From Camarhynchus parvulus (Eukaryota; Chordata; Aves; Passeriformes; Thraupidae): a stretch of 64,000 nucleotides of DNA. Position 1 is the first letter of the stretch, and each line of letters opens with the position of its first letter. Under the pieces are notes generated by a model. The model ran no database searches. It saw only the letters and a list, made by a program, of their open reading frames with translations, and had not been told where the DNA came from. The position numbers and the translations under genes are program-made. The stretch lies in contig NC_044574.1 of assembly GCF_901933205.1 (NCBI RefSeq), positions 5,354,733-5,418,732 of the forward strand, given 5' to 3'. Positions 49,745 through 63,300 of the stretch are shown piece by piece.

Positions 49745-50047
49745 CCTGTGATTTACAGCTCAAAGGTGCTCTGCAGATACAAAATCTGGGGGTGGGAGCT
49801 GGGCTCTGCTTCCTGGCAATCAGTGGTAGGATGAAAGGACAGAGCCTTAAGCTGCAGCAGGGGATGTTTAGGTCGGACATCAGAAGGAATTTCTTCACAT
49901 TGGGATGGCCTGTACAGGGAGGTGGTGGAGTCACCATTTGTAGAGAAGTTTAAGGAAAGACTGGATGTGGCATTCAGTGCCATGGTGGTGTTGGGTGACC
50001 TCAATGATCTCAGAGGTCTTTTCCACCCTGATTTCTTCTGTGATTCT
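49745..50047 (+). mobile_element. CR1 LINE 3'-end fragment
   Basis: About 300 bp of CR1 3' region: 'aagctgcagcaggggatgtt', 'aggaatttcttcacattggg', 'gtacagggaggtggtggagt', 'actggatgtggcattcagtg', 'ggtggtgttgggtgacctca', 'gatctcagaggtcttttcca' and 'tcttctgtgattct'. It is 5'-truncated and has no ORF. The first 80 bp are more diverged, so the start is approximate. Confidence 0.92.
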
Positions 50048-52142
50048 GAGGGGATGTTTGGAGTTCCAGCATTTACATTAAGTGGGGGCTTAGGGCATTC
50101 CCTGTCCTGTCTCTCCTCCTGAAGGATGTCTGAGGGCTGTTTCACTGTTTAGCCCCTTAGTCACTAAAACCTTACTATAATGATGTTTCTAGCAGGTGGT
50201 ATTATGTGTCCTGTAGCTCTCTCAGCCTTGGCACCACGAAAAATCCCCTCATTTCATTCTTATTTTAATGCTTAATGCAGTTAAGTCTTTTTCCCCAGTA
50301 GACTCAACAAAATGCAAAACTCATTTCCTTTTTTATTTCTATTTGGTAGAGATATGTGTATATATAAATATATTGGTATTCATGAAATTGAATTTTATCT
50401 ATTCTTACTCCATCCCTCATCTCTCCTCTTTCCTCCCTGTATCCATATTTATTGCATTAACTTTATCAGACAACCTTGAATTTTATTGTGCCACCAAAGG
50501 AAGAATCTATTTCATCAGCAGAGGAATGCACCAATCCTTCTGAGGGTTTTTCCCCATTAAGAAAAACATTTCCCTGGTAAATTCTTCCTTTTGGAGTGTT
50601 CCCAACAAAGGTGTTTCCAGAGGCCTGATTTTCAGCTGCTGAGCACAGTGTCAACACCAGTATTGATACTTACCAGGACATTTTATAGCTTCTGCAGGAA
50701 GGGGTTTGTATGTGTCTATTTAAACAGATGTCATTTAACATATTTTTCTAAAATATCTCCATAGAACTGTATTCATCTTTCTAGACTTGATATTAAGGTA
50801 ACTGGCCAGTGGATCAAACTCATGAGATAAATTTCTGAAAGATATAAACATGAAGAAGCAATTTGGCTGACAGAAAATGTGTGTAAGAAGGTACAAGGGT
50901 AGGCAACAGGAAACACCCTCTGCTCTGCCTGAAGCCCTCACTGATTCTGTGAGCATACTCCTTCTTTCCATTTTAAAGGAAAACAAATTCAAATTAGGGA
51001 TGAAGTAGGACATCTGATTAGCTGGAATGAAATTCAGCATTGACCTAACCTTAGAACACAGAATGTGGGAGGCATGTCCCAGAGTTAGACATCCCAGTGT
51101 GGCAATAAATGAAGCTCTCCTGATTTTCATAAATTCCAGATCTAGACCAAAATTGTAATTTTTGCAAGTTCTCTTGCCTTTAGCCTTAGCTCACTCATGC
51201 TTTATATTTTTGAGACTGCCCTGACTATTATGGATTGGAAACATATTTTCTGAAATACACAAGCATTGTTGGTGGAAAATAAAATGTAGGCTAACCCTCA
51301 GTTAATTCATAAATAAGAATCAGAAACTATAAAGATACATTGCAAAGCCTGGGGAGGGTATCCTCTAAGAGAGATAAAAAGAAAAATCCCTAAAGGGTTT
51401 AAATGCATGAATAAAACCATAATGTTTCTGTCACTGCCACAACATGGTATGATGAAGGATGATTTCTTCAGGCTCTCCCTCCTATCTCCTTCAGAACAGG
51501 ACATCTTTTTTGCTTGCTTCAGTCTTTGTGGGGTAACTCTGCTCTTCTGGTGAGTTTTGCCTTATATATACCTGATTTTACAAAACCCTGTCAAGACTTT
51601 GTCTCATATTCCACTCCCCTCTTAAGCTTCACATAAGGATCCATCTGCACAATTTCTTCATAAAGAAATTTTATTTAAGGGAACAGCTCCTACACCACTG
51701 CACTTTTTTTCAAACAGCAGCTGTGCAAGGCTGGCCTCATAATTTTATTTAGTTATCTTTATTTTGATGTGAAACATTAACTTAAATAACTCTGTTGAAT
51801 TTTTTTGTGCATCCCCAGGCAACCATATGCAAAAAAACCCCCAGCATTTATTACATTTAGTACTACATCCATTTCTTCCCCTTTCCTGGATTCTAAATCC
51901 AGACTTTTCCATTTTAATCTGCCCCAGGATATTTAATTACTGTATTTGCTCATGTCTAGGCCATGACTTTTTCAAAGGTATTTCATCACATACATGCTAA
52001 TGAAATGTGCCAAACCAATGTTTGCTCTTTGGATGGTGGATGTCTAGGATAGATGAAAAAAACTTCCTGATGGAAACGATCTTCATGGAATTTGAACATT
52101 CAAATCCAAACTGATTTTTAATGTATTCTTAGACATAATTTT
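50048..52142. other. Intergenic/intronic DNA, no gene recognised
   Basis: AT-rich sequence with short frames only (longest 131 codons, minus 50735-51130, no domain). No repeat family recognised. Confidence 0.5.
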
Positions 52143-52143
52143 A

Positions 52144-52204
<61 letters not shown>

Positions 52205-52253
52205 ATCTATCTATCTATCTAATCTATCTATTTCTCTGTCTATCTATCTATCT
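52143..52253 (+). repeat. (CTAT)n tetranucleotide microsatellite
   Basis: A nearly pure CTAT/TATC array of about 15 units to 52204, then further blocks broken by AATC, TTCT and ACC interruptions. A typical, probably polymorphic, microsatellite. Confidence 0.96.
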
Positions 52254-55200
52254 ACCTACCTATCCACACACAAATGCAAACATTTTAATTGCTGTGACAT
52301 CTTTTCCCTTCATATTTCTGTTTTCTGATAAGAAAAGGAAATTATTATTTTGCTGCTAGTGCCAGTACTTGAGGAGTTTTCTTCTCCTTCCTAAGACAAA
52401 ATGATTTGGTTTTAAATCTCATATTACATTCATGGCTGGAGTTGAACATAACTTCTCAAGATTGTCTGAGAAATCTGTGTGCAAACAAATTAAAAATCAG
52501 TTTATGTAATTCTGGACAACATATTCTGACATAGGCACAGAAAGGAAGGAAGAATTCACTAGTAAATAACACTGTTGCTCAATCTCTTCCTTACAGGTTA
52601 TGAACAGCAACCCTCTCAGCATTGATCAGTGGACTTAGAATTAATTCTCTTTTAGAGAAACACTTGTGCTGTGCATGGTCATGAAGGAATGGAAACAAAC
52701 AAGCCCATTGTGGATGTAGGGGAAAGGGAAACCCTCTATTTCCTCTTGGAATACTACAGAAATTATTTAGAAAAACATTGCATCCTGAAGTTTGGAGGGA
52801 ACTTTATTCCTATTAGTGATAGATTCTTAAAATGTTTGCATTCTTACCTGCTCTGTGTTCACAGATATAGAGAACCATTGCTTTTCTCTTTGTCTGCATG
52901 TACAATTGTCTCCAGAATATGTGTCTTTCTACTTTCAGCTTTCCAGAGGAGTTCAATTATGTCTGAAAACTTTTTACACTTATGCAGTTTGGCTCCCCAA
53001 ACTCTCTCCAGACTCTGCTTTCCCCACCCCAGATACACAGTAATTGCATAACATTGATGTTATTCTGCTGTTTTTCAATTCTAATTCTGTGCTGCCATAC
53101 CTCAAAATACCAATTTGTTTCTCAACATCTACAGTGTATATGGAATAAGACTGTACTGTTAGCCAAGCTGTCCAAATTGATTTGCTCCTTTTCAGGCATT
53201 TTTGGTGTTTTAATCAGTTTAGTTCCTTACAGTGGATACAAACATTCTCTTTTTTTTTTTTTTAATTTACATTCTCCTTATTTACCACATCCCTTCTGCT
53301 CATTAAATTCTTTCTGGTTTTTATAATTGAATCATTAATAGTATCCCTGTTGGATCATGACAGCTTTCCGTGTTGTAGTTGTCATTTTCAGTGTATCAGA
53401 GTTGACCCACACTGTGGCTGACAGTGACCCTGCTCTGAAATAAAAATTAAATGGGGGTGCCAACTCCCATTTTAGATAGTTTACTTGAGAATATATATGT
53501 TCAAAATAACTACTGCTAAATCATAATGAATGAGAAAGGAAAATACAGAACCTTACAGAAGGAGATGGGTTGTTTTAACAGAGAATAAAGTAAAAAAGCC
53601 ATCTGGAGATATAGAAATAGAGTGAAATAAGTGATGTTAACAATGCTGTTTTATTAATAATTGAAATTGTTAGTCATGAAAACTGGTAATGCAGGATGGC
53701 ACCATGAAGTACCATGTACAGGCTGAAATATTGCCCTGAAGGAATTCTAGTCTGGGTTTAATGATAATCTGTTGCTAAAGTTAAGTACAGCAGCACACAG
53801 AACAAGGTTGTTTTGTGGGGAAAAAAAAAAGTCAATGAAGGAGAAAAAGCCTAAGGGAAGATATGGGAGATTGGGGGCTGCCTGACAGAAAGATGGGAGA
53901 AAAGGGAATGAAAAATGAAGGGAGTCCCAAGGGCTGGAAAGAGAACTAGGGACAAAAGTCCTGTGCCCTGATATCCCTCTTAGCATGAGAAAGAGTATTT
54001 GAGAGGAAAATCTGTCCTTGATTTGAGTTACATTTTAATAGATTTGACGGTTAAAGGTGTATTTTTCTGCATGCCTAGACTCTGTTTTCCCTGGGAGGAA
54101 ACGTCCTCTCTTCACATAGAGGAAAAAAGTACACAGCAGCAAGAGGAAAGCTGCAAAATACTGCAAAGAAAACCACAAGCAACAGAGCTCCAAGGAGGAT
54201 AACTGGTTCATCCGGACCTTTCTAGTGCAGGTTAAGCTCATGGGAAAAATAAACCATCATAGTTACGTTCTCTGTGGAGGAGAGGAGGAAACTTTGGCAT
54301 CCGAATCCCATAAACTGGAGCCTACACCACAGTCAGCATCAATACTGACCTGGGGAGCTGAAAGATTCCTTTTTCCTTCCACATTGACCCAGTTAACTCT
54401 GTGTTGATTTCACACTACAAAAGAGTCCTTATTAAGATGAAAATCCAGGTCGTGTTAAAAATCAAAAGTTAAAGACTAAGTTATTTTTTCAAATCCTGAA
54501 AAATTAAAAAAAATTTCCTTGAGGCAGTAAACAATTAAAAGCACAACTTCTCCCAGCAAGGAGAACACACCAGCACAGGCACCAGGCTGGACCAAAGACT
54601 TTTCATCCCTCCTGTACCACACTGCTACTAAAAAATCAAAATTAAAGGTGAAAAGATGAAGAGTTTCCAGACAAAACCAGAGTAACTCTGGAAGCTCACA
54701 GCTAGTGCTCCCTTTCTAGGGGTGGCAGTGTCAAACTCTTTTACCAATACTGAATTAAATAGTCTTTGAATAAAACATGTGAACAACATCAGGAGCAACA
54801 ACTGAAGCCCACGAGAGTCACTGCATCACTGGGCTACAAAATCAAGCTGCTTTTCCCTGTGTCTCCCACTGCCCTCATGAATCTTGCACTGCTGAGCACA
54901 GCACCCAGCTCCTGTGTGTGCCTCCACACACAGCTACACAGTCCATGGGCAAGGCTGGGACAGACAGCAGCACTGAAGGAAATATTGATTCCTTCTAGAA
55001 GTGCTGCTGATTTTTCTGCTCTGCAATAATCCCTCACACAGGACTCCAATGTGTGTCCAGACTTTCCTCTTACATTGATTTACTTTTGACATTTCAGCTA
55101 AAATAAGGGGAAAGATTAATGTTTTCCAAGCATTTCCTCCCCACTCCATTAAATTGAATATTTCAATACTTTTTTAATTGGCATTTTCAATTAATCTGTT

Positions 55201-55870
55201 TCTCAGAAGCATCAGCCTCTCTCTATATGTGGTTTATTTGAGTGCTTCATACTGACAGAATATGCAAATAACTCATTTAACCTCATGTCAATCTGGAAGA
55301 GGTAGGCTGCACTCAATAATTTATGTATTTAATAGTTGGTTTTGTTGCCTGCATTTCTTATGGAAAGAGATCACAGGACACTAAATGCTGTGAGTAAATG
55401 CTTAAGAGAATGATATTGTATTTGAAATATTCCATTCCATATTGTATTGGTCTATTGAATATCCAACCCAGGAAACAAGCCTTGGCTCTATGTTCAGTCT
55501 TTATTTCCATATTGATGAGTTTTTTAAACTGTCTCATTCCTTTGTAACCTTAGAGAAACCTGTTTATTTATTTATTTAATATTATTTTATATATCAATAA
55601 TCTTGAGCAACCCAATTATTTAATTCTTTTATAATGCCACTCAGAACATTACTCTCTTGTCCTTGACTTCATGGAACTGCAGAGAAATATCTGGTTTCTA
55701 AAACTTAACTCCATTAGTGCTGGTCAAAACTTTCATTTTCCAATCAGTTTTTTTTAAACAGGTAAATTATGTAGACATCCTAAGATATGCACATAAAAAT
55801 TTCCATTAAAATAATTTTGTAAGATGTTCAATGGCCATTGATTTAGAAACGTTGGATCAAAAATAAAATA

Positions 55871-55873
<3 letters not shown>
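52254..55873. other. Intergenic/intronic DNA, no gene recognised
   Basis: AT-rich; a T run lies at 53249-53263. The 126-codon (plus 52671-53051) and 114-codon (plus 52982-53326) frames overlap each other in different frames and show no domain. Confidence 0.5.

Positions 55874-55902
<29 letters not shown>
55874..55902 (+). repeat. (CA)n dinucleotide microsatellite
   Basis: About 14 uninterrupted AC units. Confidence 0.97.
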
Positions 55903-55906
<4 letters not shown>

Positions 55907-56615
55907 AAGATGTCAAAATCTAGAAGTAATTTTCAAAAATGAATACTATTCCCAGCACACATTCTAAATGAACATGCATTATCATTTTCTGAGTAGAGCA
56001 GCATATTTCTCCTGTAAAGCATTTTTTCTATGCCGGCCAATAAGTTTCTGCAAGATGATGTTTTGTAAACAAACTAAAAATTATTTTTGCCACAAATGTT
56101 TATTAAACAAAACTTACATGGTATACGTTGCAGTATTAGAAAATATCTGTATGCTCTTAAACACTACAAGCAGTAGCCCATGTGTTAGAATGTTCATTAA
56201 ATATTCCTTTTGCTATTGTCTTTTGACCTCCTGTTTTCCTCCTACCTTTTTAAAATACAGAATGCTTTGAATGCTTTTAAAACTCGAACATTGTAGAATC
56301 CTGCAAGCAAAGATAAGGAAAGTGAATGTTTATTTGGAAAAAGGTGAATGTCAGTATTTATAATAAGGATATTAAAGTGCTTTAAAAAGGGAAGTAATCT
56401 CTCACATTCCAGCTCAAAATCAAACTTCTGCATAACAAGTAGGTGTAGGAACATTTCCCCATGTTCCTTCTCATGGTCATCTTGTTTCCGCAGCTTTTAT
56501 TATGTTTTCCTTACGAGCATCTGGGACTGGCATCAGGTAATGCCAGAGCCATCTACCAAGACACGTCCTGCAGATCTCATTGCATGAACCTGTCATAGCA
56601 CCTGCAAAGCAGCTA
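55903..56615. other. Intergenic/intronic DNA, no gene recognised
   Basis: AT-rich, short overlapping frames, nothing recognisable. Confidence 0.5.
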
Positions 56616-56621
56616 AATTTC
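56616..56621. repeat. Target-site duplication, left (AATTTC)
   Basis: AATTTC directly precedes the LTR at 56622 and recurs exactly at 57054-57059. Confidence 0.87.
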
Positions 56622-57053
56622 TGTGGCAATCACAAGCTCTGAAAAAACTCCTTCACCCAGGGTTTTTCACCCGGGAAGCTGAAAGGCAGCAAGAGAGGCC
56701 TCAGAGAAAAGGAAAACAATTCTTATCTCATTTGCTTCTTCTGTGTTGTGCTCATGTGGAATGTGTTTGGAGATTGTTTACCCACAGGTGATTGTTTCAT
56801 TGGATTCTGCTGTGAGTTGTTTTCATTCTTTGGCCAATCAGGGCCAAGCTGTGTTGGGATTCTGGAAAGAGTTAGGAGTTTTCATTAATATCTTTTTAGC
56901 CTTCTGTAAGTATCCTTTCTGTATTCTTTAGTATAGTATAGTATATAATTCTTTAATATAATATAGTATAATAAAGTAATAAATTAGCCTTCTGAAAACA
57001 TGGAGTCAAATGCATCATTCTCTCCCCTTGTTGGTGGACCTGCATTTACAATA
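56622..57053 (+). mobile_element. Solo LTR, family A copy 5
   Basis: Begins TGTGGCAATCACAAGC and ends GCATTTACAATA, 432 bp, between exact AATTTC repeats. It has all the family blocks: 'tcacccgggaagctgaaagg', 'ttcttatctcatttgcttct', 'ttggccaatcagggccaagc', 'ctttctgtattctttagtat', 'ataaagtaataaattagcct'. It appears to be the most complete copy here. No internal genes, hence a solo LTR. Confidence 0.9.
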
Positions 57054-57059
57054 AATTTC

Positions 57060-60000
57060 CATGTATTCTTCTTCACATAATATTCCCTTTGAACTCTGAT
57101 ATATCTGATAAGACTCCAAACAGGTAATTCTGCATTGCAGGACTTGGTTATTCACCAGCAGTTAAGGTGGAAGTGTGACAGAAATGGGAGGACAGACAAG
57201 CACCACAAAAAACACAGGCCAACAGTAGAACTCTCCAAATTGCTTTGCCATAAACTTCAAAAGCAGAAGCACCAAGTTCATCTCTGTAAGGATTACTTAG
57301 CCTTTTATCCGCATGCGTGGTTTAAACTGGTTTTTTTTTTTTTTTTTGTTTAAACTGATCACATTCACATGGAAGGAATAGAAGGGATGTATCTGGTTTA
57401 ACAATTTTGAAGGTTTTTTTTAAATATAGCTCTCATGTTTACATGAACCATCAAAGCAATTTGACATTCATTCTTTCAAAAATGTGCTCCAAAGCCTTAA
57501 TCCTACAAACATGTAAGTCATTTATTTATTCCTGAGGGTACAGTGCACACAGGGATAGACATTCTCTACATCAGAAAAATACAAAGAGCCACAGCCATGC
57601 TTTGAATAAATTTTCAATGATTCATTTGTTTTAAAAAATGAAAGGAATGTACTCCCCTGAAGGAGTGAGACACATCTATAATCCAGTAGGAGTGGGCAGC
57701 CTTGGCTTAGTAAGTTATAGGTTCTCATCAGGGGAGCTGCAGTATCTCACCTTTCTGCATTTTCATTTTTTTCCCAAATGCAAAAGAAGATACAGAGTCT
57801 TAAATCCCCATCCCTAACCCTTAGGCTAATGCATTTTATTTGTGCAGGCTGTATGCAGGCACTCAATTAGCACAGAACAGCTGATGAGACCCAACTCATT
57901 AAGTCAAGCTAATTCAATTGTGTCCAAGTTGATGATGGCTTGTGAGGTTCACTGGCATTGAATTTCTGCTTGAGACAGAAACTCAGGATAATAATAAACA
58001 ACAGTGAATAAAATGTTCACATGTACACGATCCTGACCTGTTTCTGATGCTCTGTGGAGTCTCCATCTGAACCAGCCCCCTCAGATCCTCGCTGCTATCA
58101 GGGAAGGTCCTGTCAGCTGAGTTGAATGAGCTCAGTGTCTCAGTTCCATTCCCACACACAGGCACCTGCAGTGTTTGGTATCTGGTTGGCTCCCACGTGC
58201 CTGTGCTTTCTGTAGCAGCAGTCAAGGGCCAAAAAACCAAAAGTAACTTTGTGTGGGGACAACTGCATGAAGGTCTGCGTGCTGCTGTGTCACCAAGTGA
58301 AGGGGTCTGCTCCTCCTACACATCCAGTACTGTCTACTGCCAGAGACAGGACAGTGGATTTAGTAGATCTTTGATCTGACTGGACGGAATTCTTTTTCAT
58401 TTTCCTGTTAAAATGGCAATGGAACTTAAGGCTGAGTTGTTACATATTCCATAATTTATTTACTGTTCAGAAAAAGTTTACAGCAGGAGCACAGACAGCA
58501 AAGCACCTAACTGGCAGGGTTTGGGTTGTGAACCAGCCAACTGAGACCATGGCCTGGACCTCCTCCTGAAACTGTCCTCCAGCCATTCTCCTTCCTGTGG
58601 CTTCTGTCCCCTCTTCTGGCACAGCATCCATCATTCTTCATTTGTGCCCGCAATCTGCTCACCCAGCCTTGGCCACAAAGTCACAGTCACAAAGTCCCTC
58701 TGTGTCCCTGTGTCCCTGTGGCTGTGTCCACTGTTCGTCCCACTCTGGGTCCTTTCTGACAGTCTGGACCTGCTTCCCAGAGCTCCTAATTCAGAAAGGG
58801 CTTCACACTGCTGGGTTAGGAAGAATCCTCTTCAGCTCTGCCAGTTATACAAAATACAACGTTTTCTGTCCCTCAGGTTTATTTTGTCCCATCTCCTGGG
58901 TGAAACAAGCTCCCTGCACAGTTAATTCATCCTCACTCTTTTCCTATCCTGGCAAACACCTTCCATATCCCCCCTCTTATTTTGACCCCATTCCTCTTTA
59001 TTCCAGGAATGGTTTGGTTTTGGATGTTTTTCCCCAGTTACATGCCCTCATATTTTCTCTGCTGATATTTTTTGTTTATAGCTGAAAACTGAAGTCTGAG
59101 TGCTGTCTCAAGATTTTTCACCACATTTCTAATTGTTGTTATCTACTTCTCATTTTCATTTTGCTGCTGCTAGAACTGAGGCCACATGCAGAGGGACTTT
59201 GTAGGAGAATTCAGCTAAGCTTTGTTTTCTCAGATGAGCAATGCTCTTGCTATAAGTGCCTGTCATCACAAGACTTTAGAAAATATATCATGAAAACGGG
59301 GAGTGACTGGGGAAAACTAGAAACAAAATAAAAGAGCACAAGTACATGTGCCTCTAGTTTTAGAATTAGAAATTGAGGAAAAGCCCTTATATAATACATC
59401 AAAAGACTTTTATACAAGTGATTTATTTGGTTTCGTATAAGTGATTTATTTGGTCTATTTTTGTTCTAGGCTTTCAGTGTTATAAATAACAGCAAGATCT
59501 CTTTCAAACTGAAATACAACACACACCTTGCTAAGACACAAACTTTCCCAATTTTCATGTAGGAGAGATGAGGTGCTGCTGGATGTAAGTCATAATTCTG
59601 GCACACTGTCAAGTATTCCTCCAAAAATAAGACTTGGAAGCATTAATTTACAGCTTTGGAAGTTAAAGGGTAGTTGCAAGTACAGAAAAGAGTTACTTCT
59701 CTTCCAAAACTCACCTAAATTCCTGCTGTAGTCCTACCACAAGCCCCTCAATGTCAGATTCTCACAGAACATGTCCATTATCACCCAAGGTGCTCCCTGC
59801 TTCCTCACCCAGGAGTGGGAGCTGTGTTGGATCAGCCACAGCACAGGGATGATGTGGGAGCACACACAGGAGGAAAAGCAACAGCATCTCTGATGGGAGA
59901 ACAACTCCCTGTGCCAGCTGCTCCCTGATGGAAAACGACATTAATTATGCCCCTGTGGGGTATGCAAGGCTGCTTTTACTTCCCTGTCTCTCACACATGC

Positions 60001-60249
60001 CCACAGTGAGAGCTGCTGGCACAGGGTAACCTTGCTCTGTGAAGCCTCTTCTTAGAAGCAGTTCCTCCACTGGTTCTTGCATCTCCAAAATTATTCCTGA
60101 CTGGAAATTGGCAGTTTTTTCCTTCTCATCTCAGGTTATTAATGAAGCACTTTCAATCAATACTGCCCTAGAGCCTTTTTTTACTATTTCATTTGAAAAT
60201 TAAGGAATTAAAAAAGATAATTTCAGAAGAAGCTTCTGACCCATGCCTG
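57060..60249. other. Intergenic/intronic DNA, no gene recognised
   Basis: It holds a poly(T) tract flanked by a direct repeat (listed separately) and an 18-bp near-tandem repeat of 'aagtgatttatttggt' at about 59416-59454. The 162-codon plus frame at 58597-59085 is rich in Ser, Pro, Cys and Phe and has no recognisable domain. Confidence 0.5.
57320..57357. repeat. Poly(T) tract between 10-bp direct repeats
   Basis: GTTTAAACTG occurs at 57320-57329 and again at 57348-57357. Between them lie one G and 17 T. The arrangement is that of a poly(A) tail inserted on the minus strand with a target-site duplication, but with no element body. Slippage at a palindromic GTTTAAAC site is an alternative. Confidence 0.85.
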
Positions 60250-60389
60250 GAATTATTCAAGGCCAGGTTGGATGGGGTTTGGAGCAACCTGGTCTAGTTC
60301 AAGTTGCCCCTGACCATGGAAAGGGTTTGGAACAAGATGATTTTCATGCTCCCTACCAATCCAAATCAGTCTGTGAGTCTGTGATTCTG
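60250..60389 (+). mobile_element. CR1 LINE 3'-end fragment
   Basis: 'ttcaaggccaggttggatgg', 'gagcaacctggtctagttca', 'ctgaccatggaaagggtttg', 'ctccctaccaatccaaatca' and a terminal 'gtgagtctgtgattctg' identify a 5'-truncated CR1 3' end of about 140 bp. Confidence 0.9.
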
Positions 60390-63300
60390 TTCTCACTCTG
60401 GACAATCCCCAAACACACAAGTATTTAATTCCTTTTCCATGCTTTCATTTAACAGAAGAAAGGTTTTCAGTTGTTCCTAAGAAAACAAAACCCATTTTTC
60501 CCTCATGTTTCTGGATTATTTTGACATTACATTCAAGGGAAAACCTGAATCTCAGCCACATTGCTGGACACAAGAAAATTTGCCAGGTGAGCTTCACTGA
60601 AAGAAAGAAAGAATCACAAGTTCAAATTCTCACAAGTCTGGTGACTATTTTCTGCACTCCAAAGAGTTTTTCTGTACTTCAAGCCTGAAATGTGATGGTT
60701 GTTCTCTGGAAAAGTTATGTTTTTGCAGCTCATTAACAAGGTCAACTGGCTTATAAAGACCATAGAGATGCCTTGGTGAAAGAAATAATCTAATGAGGTT
60801 GATGGTCTCAAAGATTGTGTTGAGCTAAAGAGGAGCAGCCTGAGCGAGTTTCTTATTTTCTCAAGCACATGACAAATGTGTGTAGATTTTTCTTTTTTAC
60901 TAGTTGCTTTGAAAAAATAAACAAAATATGAGTTGTGTTGATAATTTTTTCTTTGTTTTCTTAGCAAATTTAAAGTAAGTTGGAACACTTTTTTCCCAGA
61001 CAAAGTTAAATATTTTCTCTTTGGATGTCGTTTAAAAATGAGTGTCAATGTATTTTCAGAGAAAACTATTTTTAAATACTAATGGAAACACTTCAGTTAA
61101 AAATGTCAAATGAAGACATTTATTTTCCATTCTTTCTTCCTATGATGATATTTGAAGACAAAATTAAAATGGGAAATGAACTGTGCTTTCTTAGTTTATT
61201 TTGCTGACACAAGAGTTTACACCTTTTTTCCACCATTGGAAGGCTTTGAGGATGATTTTTCCACAAAGCAGATTATAGAGGAGAATCCAACCAATGCGTC
61301 TGAGAAAATATGTTTTGGTGGGAGCAGAATAAAGAAACTCAAAGACAACAAAAATCTCTGCTATGTAGAATGTTGCTAGATGATCACAAGCAAATACCAT
61401 ACAAATGTGATTAATTTCTTACAAACTGATACACTTTTTGAAAAATTTTACACAAACTCTACTCAAATGAAATCTCCTTAGCAGCTTTACCTGTTCAGTT
61501 TATTTGCTGGTGAGCTAAACTGCAGATTAGGAACATCAACATGCTCAAAGGCCATGCTGAGGTGAAATAAGTATCTTCATAACCTGGTATTTAGATTTGA
61601 AGAGAGTGTGACAGGGAGAAAACAGAACCAAAAGCCTCAAAGGAACAATAGAGCTTGTTTCCAAAAATATTGATCGAAGCGTTGCTGTTTGAAGTCAGCT
61701 TGGCTCGGGCAGGTGGCTGATGAGCTGAAGGATCGTGCACTGTTTTGACAGGAAGGCAAACATATCAGTTTAAATTTAACAATCCCTCTACTCCAGCTGT
61801 CATTTCAAATCTTTCTTATGCCATCGACCTGACATTAGATCAATAAAATTATGACATTTTATAGCACATCAGTGACATAGCACAATATTGATTGAAAATC
61901 CTAGAGGATGGAAAAATACCAGAAAGCATATATTACATATGTGGGTTTTCTTTGGGTTTTTGGGTCTTTTTCTGTAGTGATGACCTCTTTTACACCAAAG
62001 GCATTAACTGGTTTCATCTTTGCCATATAACTTTATTTAGTAGTTACTGACTTTTTTTTAGGGGATCGTTTCTGACTGAAGAAACTTTGACTAGCCCTAG
62101 AGGAGGCCAGTTAGCTGAATTCATTACTTTTTTGTCTGAATATATACATTGAAAAGTGTTTGTTCTCCTTGACTGTTTTACTTCAATCTTATTTTCATCT
62201 TTCTATTATTTCTGTATGTGAAAAAGCATTATTACAATTTTTCTCGAAGTGTAGCTCGATTCTCACTCTATGCATAAAACTAAATCTTTATGAATGATGC
62301 CAGAAGGTATGTTAAAATGCTATTTTTTTAACAGTAGTCTCAAAATCTAAAGGGGAAAAATAATCTTGTGTGAAGACTGACCATAAAACTCCCTCTTCTC
62401 AAGACAGCCTAAACTACTGCAAGTTTAGAAAAGTACACAAAAAAACCCCAACTTTGTTAGACATAATACCTGGTACAATAAAAATAAATGCAGAAAAACT
62501 TTTTTTTTTTGAGAGGTTAAGAAGGTGTAACAGTAACAAAGGTTATATTTGGTGGAATCAAAAATTCAATTTCCATTACCCTGAGCTTTCTTGTAATTGG
62601 AAAGAGTGCAGCAGTGTCCATATTTTGGACATTGGGGGGTTCTGTCTATGGCAGCAGCATTCCTATTATCTGTGCAATTACCTCATAAGTTACTCACCCA
62701 AAAGCTGATGGGGAACGATGGGTGCTTAGTGGTGTGATTTGCATAACCTATTGTGGACATATGCATTAGAAAAAATTAAATACATCTATAGACAGCACTG
62801 GCAACTTCATCCAGCCCCATAATTACTGACCCTGGAGTGCCTAGCACAGCTCCAGCCATCTGGTCCAATGAATCCCTGCTTGGATCATTGTCCAAATAAA
62901 GCAATCTTCCACTTCATATTATTTCTAGGAGAGATATCCCCTTAGAGGGCAAGATTCTCATCTACACACTTCTGAGTGAGGGAATAGTCATTGAAGAACT
63001 GATGTGCCAGAGTAGATTGAGACTGAAATTATGGATTTTAAAATCTTCCTGCAGCTATGCAGATCTTGACTTGAACCACTCAAGGTTAACCATGTGTTTC
63101 TCCATGGAAACTCTTCTTCTGACCACAACAGCAGGTCATTTTCAGTATAAAAACATCAACCATGGTTCCACCAGAGGCTGAAGCCAAAAACGTAGCAGAT
63201 GAAGAGAGCATTCCAGGGAATACCACTTTTTACTCAAGCCCAAACTCCCAGGGTTTGCTACTGGCTAGTGCCACAGACAGGAAACATAGATATTGGATCT

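Noticed and set aside
58597..59085. 162-codon plus-strand frame
   Set aside because: Ser/Pro/Cys/Phe-rich with no domain; it overlaps a second frame at 58644-58925, and composition explains its length.
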